Shown: piece by piece, positions 1 to 5,695 of the stretch
Layout: every line of letters begins with the position of its first letter
How positions within the stretch are numbered: position 1 is the first letter of the stretch
Source of the DNA: Lachnospiraceae bacterium
GTDB lineage: Bacteria; Bacillota; Clostridia; Lachnospirales; Lachnospiraceae
Length of the DNA: 10,642 nucleotides
Direction: 5' to 3'
NCBI GenBank assembly: GCA_014804185.1
Contig: JAAVAG010000028.1
Location: 1 to 10,642 of the forward strand
Program-made: the position numbers and the translations under genes
Notes under the pieces: generated by a model
The model's database searches: none
What the model saw: only the letters and a program-made list of their open reading frames with translations
What the model was told of the DNA's origin: nothing

Positions 1-961
1 GTCTTCTTTCCGTTGTCTGTTCCAGGCAGTCCGTCTGCCGCTTCCCGCATTCCCCCAGAAACAGCCGCTCCATAGCCAGCATGCTCTCCGCCTGCAGGAT
101 ACGGTTCTCCGCCTGCCGGTTGCCTTTCTTCAATACGCCGTCCATAGAGTAGCATCCCGTATTGATACCATCAAAAAATACCCGTTGCGCGGTTACTTTT
201 TGACCGTCTTCCTGGGAGATCCCGTCAAAAAATGCTCCGTATGTGGAAAAAATCAGATCCGCATCTTCACGTTCCTGGTCAAGCCGCCTCACCGTCCGGA
301 TATTTTCCTTTGTAAGGTCGCCTCCGTGATTGCCCACCCCGTAGCAGCATACCATAGAGGCCAGTCCCTGTCTCCTGGAAGCGGAAAGCGCCGCCTCCAC
401 GGCCTCTCTGGCAGGCTCATAAAACCAGGTCGTGTACTCGCTGGGCAGACTGACGGCCCGCACTCTGCTGCCGTCCTCGCTCTCCCACTCAAACAGCGGT
501 GTCTCAAGGCGCGGGCGCATGAAGACATATTCTTTCATCCCGCTTTTTCTCAGAATCTGGGGAAGCATCTGACTGTGTCCGAAGCTGTCCACATTGGAAC
601 CTGTACGGCAGATAACGCCGAATTTCTCCCGAAAATATCTCTGCCCGTACAATCCCTGCCGCACAAACGCCTCGCCGCAGGGCAGGATGCAGTCGGGCTC
701 TATGAGCCAGCCGCCCGTCAGTTCAAAACGCCCCTGCGCCACCCGCTCCTGTATTTCCCGGAACATTTCCGGGTCCACCGCCTCGATCCATTCAAAGAAC
801 GCCGCGGAAGTTGCTGTAAATTTCACCTCGCCGGATTCCCGCAAACGGTCCAGCGCAGAGGCAAAAGTCGCCTTGACCTGCTGCATCCCCTCGTCCAAGT
901 CCCCGTACCATACCGGATCGATATGGGAGTTTCCTATCATATGCAGAGTTTTCTTTTCCAT
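1..961 (-). CDS. GH38 alpha-mannosidase paralogue, N-terminal 320 residues (3' end outside window)
   Basis: The frame is open from the ATG at 961 to the left edge with no stop, giving 320 residues of a glycoside hydrolase family 38 catalytic barrel. Family marks are HID at residues 13-15 (zinc ligands His13 and Asp15), NVDSFGH at 123-129 (Asp125 as likely nucleophile and zinc ligand) and YGVGNHGG at 207-214. The third zinc-ligand motif (FHD) would lie beyond the edge. It is a paralogue of the gene just upstream: by hand alignment about half of the first 100 residues are identical, with no gaps. Oddly, the usual HIDxVWLW is HIDPVWYG here, losing the second Trp near the zinc site, so substrate choice or activity may differ. 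No signal peptide, so cytoplasmic. The start is supported by a Shine-Dalgarno 7 bases upstream and only 11 bases after the previous stop. Family call is strong; exact linkage specificity is unknown. Confidence 0.9.
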   Translation of the reverse strand, partial: MEKKTLHMIGNSHIDPVWYGDLDEGMQQVKATFASALDRLRESGEVKFTATSAAFFEWIEAVDPEMFREIQERVAQGRFELTGGWLIEPDCILPCGEAFVRQGLYGQRYFREKFGVICRTGSNVDSFGHSQMLPQILRKSGMKEYVFMRPRLETPLFEWESEDGSRVRAVSLPSEYTTWFYEPAREAVEAALSASRRQGLASMVCCYGVGNHGGDLTKENIRTVRRLDQEREDADLIFSTYGAFFDGISQEDGQKVTAQRVFFDGINTGCYSMDGVLKKGNRQAENRILQAESMLAMERLFLGECGKRQTDCLEQTTERR

Positions 962-965
962 GACT

Positions 966-974
966 GATCACCTT
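966..974 (-). promoter_or_regulatory. Ribosome binding site of the downstream GH38 gene
   Basis: AAGGTGATC, complementary to the 3' end of 16S rRNA, lies 7 bases (counted from AAGGTG) before the ATG at 961. It overlaps the TAA stop of the preceding GH38 gene, so the two genes are probably translated together from one mRNA. Confidence 0.7.
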
Positions 975-3384
975 ATTCCTCTATCATATTGCAGATCCGA
1001 AATCCGTCTTTCGTCTCCTTGAGTGTGCGGATCTCATGCGCCCCCAGACTCTGGGTGCAGGTGTTTTCTCCTTTTCTGACGGTGATCTCTCCCGTCTCTC
1101 CCTCCGTCTCAAAGAAACGCAGAATCATAGCATCGTCCCGGTCCGCTTTCTTGATGCCGGAAAAATGAATATTTTTTCCGGACGCCTCAAAGAGCGCATC
1201 CCGATACAGCCAGCTTTCTCCGCCGTGGCAGCAATCCTCCAGACACTCCACCGGCATGTGCAGAAAATCCGCCTCCGCAAACAGTCTGCCGTGGGAGACC
1301 GGTTCCTCATAGGGGAGCAGAACCAGAGAGTAGTCATAGGTTCCCTGATTCATAAAGCTGCCCTCCAGATTGTCGGGAAGCGGTCCCCTGCCTCCTCTGG
1401 CAAAGGAAGAATTTCTCAGCAGAATCAGGCGATACTCATTTGCGACCTGGTGGAACCCATAGATACAGTTATTGATCACGGCCATTCCCCTCTGCCCGCA
1501 GCCGTCCTCGATCTTTACAAACCTGTGCTGATAATATTCCTTGTTTTGATTCTCATGGCAGACTTTGTTTTCCGCCAGAAAAGCCGTCTCATTGTAAATA
1601 ACCGGATCCTGCACGGCCACAGGAATGTTCAGGGTGATCAGTTTCTGTTTCTCCGCATTGCGCAGCTTCAGCCGTATTTTCAGGCGGTCGGAATTTTTCT
1701 CCAGAATATAGTCCACCATCATTTCCGAGCGTCCGTACTCCAGCAGGTATCTCACCACTGCCCGCATGGAGTTTTCTTCTATCACTTTTTTATCCGTCAC
1801 CCGGAAACTGCCGCACGCCTGCCCGTCAAACACGTGCTCTCCCCAGGAACCCCTATCGTCCTCATAGACGGCGAACGCGCAGCTTTTCTCCAGCAGTTCG
1901 CACCCACCTTTCCGAACGGAACAGGGCGCGCCTGTCTGCTCGTCAAACGTTACGCTTAAGATACCGTTCTCCATACTGTTTGCCGTGGCCGCCATGCTGT
2001 TTCCCGCGTCCGGATCAATATCCGGCCCCTCCATGATCACGCGGTACAGCGCATATCCGTATGCGGGAACTTTTGCCTCGAACAGAATATGCTTTCTGGA
2101 ATCCACCGCATAATTCAGATAGTCCGACTCCGCATAAGGAATCTCTTTCCCCTGAAAATCCCGCACCCGTATTCTCTTCTTCATGGCTCTGGGCACATAC
2201 ACATTGGCCTCGATGACTCCCTCATACGCGCTGCCCACGGGATTGATCAAAAGCAGGGGAAAACCGTCCCCTCTGGTGTCGATGTGATTTGCTATGGCCT
2301 GCACAGCGCCGTCTATCACCGACTGCGCCGCGGCGACTGCGCCTGCGAATTCCCGGCAGGCGGCATTTCTGGACGGCTCTATGGAAGTTCCCGCCAGAAC
2401 GTCGTGAAACTGGTTGAACAGCACTGCTTTCCATGCCTGATCCAGCTGCTTTTGAGGATACTGGTATCCGCTGCGCCCCATATGCATGGCCATACACGCC
2501 AGGATCTCCGCTTTCTGAAGCGTCCACTCCGCGCGCCTGTTCAGGGTCTTGATCTCACAGTCGGAACTGTAGCATCCATAATAGATGCGGCCCATCTCCC
2601 TGCGGATCACAGGCAGCCGTTCTCTGTCCACCTCCTCAAAAAAGTGATCCAGCCTGGAAAAATCCAGATCCACATCCTCCCGTTCCTGCCGCAGAGTACA
2701 GATGGTGCGTATATTTTCCACGGTGGGACCGCCTCCATGGTTGCCCACACCGTAAAAAACCGCCATCCGATCATATCCGTACTGCTCCAGCGCCTCCAGG
2801 CTCTCCGAAAGATTCCACTCGATGGCGGGCCGGGTCCAGGCCATATATTCCCCGCCGGTCCGCTCCGCAATGACCTCGCTGCCGTCCGCAGCGGCCCACA
2901 CAAACACAGGCGGCACATCCACATGCTTTTTGTCCGGCCTTGACATCAGGTAATATCTGACGCCGCAGCCATTGCAGACAGCGGGCATATTGGCTCCGTG
3001 TCCGAAGCTGTCCACATTGTAGGCGGTCACAACATCCTTTCCAAAGTGATCTTTCACGAAATGCTTTCCATATAAAAACTGCCGGATCAGACTCTCCCCG
3101 GAGGGCAGGTCGCAGTCCGGCTCCATCCACATCCCGCCGGTGATCTCCCAGCGCCCCTGGGCCACCCGCTCTTTGATCTGCTCAAAGACTTCCGGGCAGT
3201 TTTCTTCCATCCAGGCCAGATAGGAGACGCTGGACTGGGTGAAAATAAACTCGTCAAACTCTTTCATCCGTTCCAGTGCGGACATAAAGGAGGACTTTAC
3301 CTCCTGCATTCCCTCCGCTTTCTCCCACAGCCATACCGCATCGATGTGCGTAGCGCCGATCATGTACATTTTATTCTTCTCCAT
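973..3384 (-). CDS. GH38 alpha-mannosidase (803 aa)
   Basis: A complete retaining, zinc-dependent alpha-mannosidase of family GH38, expected to release alpha-linked mannose from imported oligosaccharides in the cytoplasm. Barrel motifs are HIDAVWLW at residues 13-20 (zinc ligands His13, Asp15), NVDSFGH at 123-129 (nucleophile Asp125), YGVGNHGGGPT at 211-221 and FNQFHDVLAGTS at 323-334 (zinc ligand His327). The beta-sandwich half follows: MENGILSVTF at 471-480, a MNQGTYDYSLVLLP strand near 678-691, an IKKADRDD loop near 744-751 and a closing HEIRTLK near 783-789. At 803 residues it has only the catalytic barrel and C-terminal domains, without the N-terminal extension of animal MAN2C1 types. 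There is no signal peptide. The start has AGGAGG 10 bases upstream and lies 39 bases after the MBL gene. Where MAN2C1 types read GDGGGGPT it has Asn215. Linkage specificity cannot be read from sequence. Confidence 0.93.
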   Translation of the reverse strand: MEKNKMYMIGATHIDAVWLWEKAEGMQEVKSSFMSALERMKEFDEFIFTQSSVSYLAWMEENCPEVFEQIKERVAQGRWEITGGMWMEPDCDLPSGESLIRQFLYGKHFVKDHFGKDVVTAYNVDSFGHGANMPAVCNGCGVRYYLMSRPDKKHVDVPPVFVWAAADGSEVIAERTGGEYMAWTRPAIEWNLSESLEALEQYGYDRMAVFYGVGNHGGGPTVENIRTICTLRQEREDVDLDFSRLDHFFEEVDRERLPVIRREMGRIYYGCYSSDCEIKTLNRRAEWTLQKAEILACMAMHMGRSGYQYPQKQLDQAWKAVLFNQFHDVLAGTSIEPSRNAACREFAGAVAAAQSVIDGAVQAIANHIDTRGDGFPLLLINPVGSAYEGVIEANVYVPRAMKKRIRVRDFQGKEIPYAESDYLNYAVDSRKHILFEAKVPAYGYALYRVIMEGPDIDPDAGNSMAATANSMENGILSVTFDEQTGAPCSVRKGGCELLEKSCAFAVYEDDRGSWGEHVFDGQACGSFRVTDKKVIEENSMRAVVRYLLEYGRSEMMVDYILEKNSDRLKIRLKLRNAEKQKLITLNIPVAVQDPVIYNETAFLAENKVCHENQNKEYYQHRFVKIEDGCGQRGMAVINNCIYGFHQVANEYRLILLRNSSFARGGRGPLPDNLEGSFMNQGTYDYSLVLLPYEEPVSHGRLFAEADFLHMPVECLEDCCHGGESWLYRDALFEASGKNIHFSGIKKADRDDAMILRFFETEGETGEITVRKGENTCTQSLGAHEIRTLKETKDGFRICNMIEE

Positions 3385-3394
3385 ATGACAGGCT

Positions 3395-3400
3395 CCTCCT
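3395..3400 (-). promoter_or_regulatory. Ribosome binding site of the complete GH38 gene
   Basis: AGGAGG lies 10 bases before the ATG at 3384 (about 7 if the overlapping GGAGGAG pairing is used), inside the 39-base gap after the MBL gene. The gap shows no convincing terminator, so transcription probably reads through. Confidence 0.75.
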
Positions 3401-3423
3401 GATCTGTAAACATAAGTCTTGTG

Positions 3424-4146
3424 TCAATACCGGAATGTATCTTTCATCGCTTTGAACCATGGATTATAGTAGACCGCGAACTGCTTTTTCAGTTCCGCAA
3501 GCCGCTGATCCGCGTCACAGCTCACATTGGGCCCCATGTGTCCAAAGGTAAAACCGTCAAAATGCCGCGCCGTGATCTTTTCCAGGCTTTCTTTCCACTG
3601 CGCCTCGTCGGAGTCTATGGCCTCCGAAAAGCCGCCGTACACCGTGTCTCCGGCAATCAGCAGGGAAAAGCCCCGCATATCCATATGGAAACAGACGCTG
3701 CCCGGCGTGTGGCCGGGCGTATGCATAACCTCCATGGCGACTTCGTCCCCAAACCTGATCTTTTCTCCGTCCTCCAGAAGCGCATCCACTTTGCACGGGG
3801 GAAATGTCCTGCCGTAGAGCGATGCGGCGGTGGTTTTTATATTGTCCCCCTCCTCCACCCGCTTTCGGTCCGCCCCGTGCAGATGAAGACGGCACCCGTA
3901 TTTTTCTTTCCAGAGCGCCGCCGCTCCCACATGGTCGTAATGCCCGTGCGTCCCGTAAATATCCGTAATCCGGGCGGGATCATACCCCAGGATGCGTACG
4001 TTATCTTCTATCTGCTCCATTCCGTCCGGCGTGCCGCAGTCGATCAGGCACAGGCGCTCCTCCCCCTCCAGCAAATACGCGCTGGCGTCAAACGCATGGG
4101 AGCGCCCCACGCCTCCCACCTGATACAGATGTTCCATCAGCTTCAT
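3424..4146 (-). CDS. Metallo-beta-lactamase-fold hydrolase (240 aa), substrate unknown
   Basis: A stand-alone MBL-fold metallohydrolase, cytoplasmic by absence of a signal peptide. The full dinuclear metal site is visible: THGHYDH at residues 66-72 (His67, His69, Asp71, His72), GHTPGS at 145-150 (His146), AGDTVYGG at 165-172 (Asp167) and FGHMGP at 201-206 (His203). The layout is of the glyoxalase II/lactonase-like type, and 240 residues is normal for a single domain. Its start codon overlaps the stop of the phosphorylase-family gene as ATGA, so translation is probably coupled; a G-run 7 bases upstream is its only Shine-Dalgarno candidate. The members of this superfamily hydrolyse esters, thioesters, lactones or phosphoesters, so a sugar lactone or ester made in this pathway is a reasonable but unproven substrate. 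An alternative start at Met4 is possible but the overlap favours Met1. Confidence 0.88.
   Translation of the reverse strand: MKLMEHLYQVGGVGRSHAFDASAYLLEGEERLCLIDCGTPDGMEQIEDNVRILGYDPARITDIYGTHGHYDHVGAAALWKEKYGCRLHLHGADRKRVEEGDNIKTTAASLYGRTFPPCKVDALLEDGEKIRFGDEVAMEVMHTPGHTPGSVCFHMDMRGFSLLIAGDTVYGGFSEAIDSDEAQWKESLEKITARHFDGFTFGHMGPNVSCDADQRLAELKKQFAVYYNPWFKAMKDTFRY
4143..4146 (-). promoter_or_regulatory. ATGA stop/start overlap (translational coupling)
   Basis: The TGA of the GH13_18 gene (4145-4143) and the ATG of the MBL gene (4146-4144) share bases as ATGA. The nearest upstream purine run is only GGGGGG at 4159-4154, so re-initiation by ribosomes finishing the phosphorylase-family gene is the likely way the MBL gene is translated. 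Confidence 0.7.
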
Positions 4147-5606
4147 ACGTTGTCCCCCCGCTGCGGCTGTCCGTTCTCAAAATTATATTGTGCATCGCCG
4201 CACCGGACAGTAAACGTTCTGTTTTTCAGATCCGCCGCAAGGACTGCCCGGCATCCGCCGCTCTCTCTGACAATCCGCAGCTTCTCGTCCGGCGCATCCT
4301 CCACCACCGTCTCCCCGTCAAAAGCCGGGTATTCATTGCGCATCCGCATCAGCTTTTTCAGCTTCTGCACCACAGGCTTCTCCACGGCCTCCGCAATCTC
4401 CTCCGTGGTATAATTATGTCTGCTGATATTTCTCGGAAAGTCGGTTCTGCGCATCAGTTCATAGTCGTTCTCCCCCGCCAGCAGCCCCATATAATAGACC
4501 TGCGGCACACCCGGCGCGAAAAACTGGATCGCCCTGGCCAGAAGGTATGCGTCGTCGTCCTCCCCCAGCGCGGAATAATAAGTGCAGTTGATCTGATAAA
4601 CCACGGGCTTATCCTTTGCCCTGGCGCTGAAGTCCATTTTGAAATTTGCCCCGTACTGCTCCGTCCGGTCTATCACATTCTGCAGTTCTTCCTCCGTCAG
4701 CAAATCCTCCACATCCACGGTTCCGATACCGTCATGGGTATCCAGCGTGGTGTACTGATCCCTGGGGCAGATGGAAAACCAGTGTTTCAGCCTGGCCGCG
4801 CTCCCCGTATAAAGGGTGTGCAGCACAAGCACCGGCAGAGCAAAATCATAAATGGGATAGCCCTTTTCCGCTATTTTCAGCTGCACCTTATAATGGTCAT
4901 GGATCTCCGGCAGCATGGGAATGTGCTTTTCATCCAGTATTTTCTGCACCTGGTCCATATGCTCCCACATTTCGGGTTCCACAAAAAAGCAGGAAGTTCC
5001 CAGCTTCTTTGTGGCAAAAGCAAAGGCGTCCAGACGGATCATGGATGCGCCGTGATCCATCAGAAAGTGCAGGGAGCGCCGGATAAATTCCCAGGTCAGT
5101 TCCCGCTCCAGATTCAGATCGATCTGCTCACTGCTGAAAGTACACCAGATATCCTCGCATGTACCGTCCGCAAATGTGATATGCTCGCAGGGTGCCTGAC
5201 TTTTTCGTTTGTTCAGCAGATCGATCTGCTCCTGGGTGGGCGCGCCGCCCGGCCAGAACTCGCGAAACCGGATAAACATATCCCGGTAGGCGGAACTGTC
5301 GTGATTTTTCACATAGTCCTGAAATTCCTCCGACTGCCTTGACAGATGATTGACCATAAAATCAAACATCAATTCATATTTTTCGGAAAGGGCTCTGATA
5401 TCCTCCCAGTCCCCGAACTGCGGATCCACCTGCTCATAAGTGAGCGGCGCAAAGCCTCTGTCCCCCGAACTGGGAAAAAAGGGCAGAATATGCACTGCCC
5501 CGATTTCCTTACCAAACCATTTATCCAGCGCGGCTTTCAGTTCCTTCAGATTTTTTCCGAAACTGTCCGCGTATGTGATCAACATAATTTTATTTTTCAT
5601 TTCCAT
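4143..5606 (-). CDS. GH13_18 sucrose-phosphorylase-family glucoside phosphorylase (487 aa)
   Basis: An alpha-amylase-fold enzyme of subfamily GH13_18, which cleaves an alpha-glucoside with phosphate to give alpha-glucose 1-phosphate. Family marks, numbered from the ATG at 5606, are MLITYADSFGKNL at 8-20, HILPFFPSSGDRGFAP at 39-54, MIRLDAFAF at 189-197 (nucleophile Asp193), LPEIHDHY at 232-239 (acid/base Glu234), TLDTHDGIG at 287-295 (Asp292) and IQFFAPGVPQVYY at 360-372. These sit almost exactly where Bifidobacterium adolescentis sucrose phosphorylase has Asp192, Glu232 and Asp290. Acceptor loops differ: Tyr132 of that enzyme aligns with Asn132, and Asp342-Leu343 with Val335-Val336, so sucrose may not be the substrate; sucrose 6'-phosphate, glucosylglycerol or glucosylglycerate phosphorylases are alternatives. 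A TTG at 5636 would add 10 residues, but ATG 5606 matches the family N-terminus. Family certain, substrate open. Confidence 0.92.
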   Translation of the reverse strand: MEMKNKIMLITYADSFGKNLKELKAALDKWFGKEIGAVHILPFFPSSGDRGFAPLTYEQVDPQFGDWEDIRALSEKYELMFDFMVNHLSRQSEEFQDYVKNHDSSAYRDMFIRFREFWPGGAPTQEQIDLLNKRKSQAPCEHITFADGTCEDIWCTFSSEQIDLNLERELTWEFIRRSLHFLMDHGASMIRLDAFAFATKKLGTSCFFVEPEMWEHMDQVQKILDEKHIPMLPEIHDHYKVQLKIAEKGYPIYDFALPVLVLHTLYTGSAARLKHWFSICPRDQYTTLDTHDGIGTVDVEDLLTEEELQNVIDRTEQYGANFKMDFSARAKDKPVVYQINCTYYSALGEDDDAYLLARAIQFFAPGVPQVYYMGLLAGENDYELMRRTDFPRNISRHNYTTEEIAEAVEKPVVQKLKKLMRMRNEYPAFDGETVVEDAPDEKLRIVRESGGCRAVLAADLKNRTFTVRCGDAQYNFENGQPQRGDNV

Positions 5607-5634
5607 CCCATCTGCGCGCTGCGGCGCGCACTCC
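5607..5634 (-). promoter_or_regulatory. Hairpin between Shine-Dalgarno and start codon of the GH13_18 gene
   Basis: On the minus strand GGAG (5634-5631) abuts a perfect 7-bp stem TGCGCGC/GCGCGCA (5630-5624 and 5619-5613) with a CGCA loop, followed by six bases (GATGGG) and the ATG at 5606. Linearly GGAG is 24 bases from the start, too far; with the stem looped out the gap is 6 bases. No better Shine-Dalgarno is present nearer the ATG. The stem is seen directly; its role is inference. Confidence 0.5.
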
Positions 5635-5641
5635 AATCAAC

Positions 5642-5668
5642 AGGTTGAATGCGCACTTTATTCAACCT
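5642..5668. repeat. Perfect 9-bp inverted repeat in the intergenic gap
   Basis: AGGTTGAAT (5642-5650) and ATTCAACCT (5660-5668) are perfect inverted copies separated by nine bases, in the gap between the GH36 and GH13_18 genes. It could be an operator covering a -10 region, or an mRNA hairpin. It lacks a following U-run on the minus strand, which argues against an intrinsic terminator. Confidence 0.6.
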
Positions 5669-5687
5669 TGTTCCTCACTCCTGTCAA
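5660..5687 (-). promoter_or_regulatory. Possible internal promoter before the GH13_18 gene
   Basis: A perfect -35 hexamer TTGACA (5687-5682) is followed after 16 bases by TTGAAT (5665-5660), a 4/6 match to the -10 consensus. The -10 lies inside one arm of the 9-bp inverted repeat, the arrangement expected of a repressible promoter. This is the largest gap between genes in the window (about 90 bases). Spacing and -10 are not ideal, so this is tentative. Confidence 0.35.
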
Positions 5688-5695
5688 AACCCATA

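Noticed and set aside
1036..1959. Plus-strand open frame (307 codons) opposite the GH38 gene, and similar frames at 2089-2943, 3421-4413 and 6638-7516
   Set aside because: All lie opposite well-supported glycosidase genes or the MBL gene and show no family motif or start signal.
4188..5342. Long plus-strand open frame (384 codons) opposite the GH13_18 gene
   Set aside because: It is antisense to a clear glycoside phosphorylase, its translation has no recognisable domain or motif, and it has no convincing ribosome binding site. It arises from codon bias of the real gene.
5607..5636. TTG start at 5636 for the GH13_18 gene
   Set aside because: The ten extra residues would be encoded by the hairpin region and do not match the family N-terminus, which begins at the ATG at 5606.
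5642..5668. The 9-bp inverted repeat as an intrinsic terminator of the GH36-type gene
   Set aside because: The stem is A+T-rich and no T-run follows it on the minus strand.
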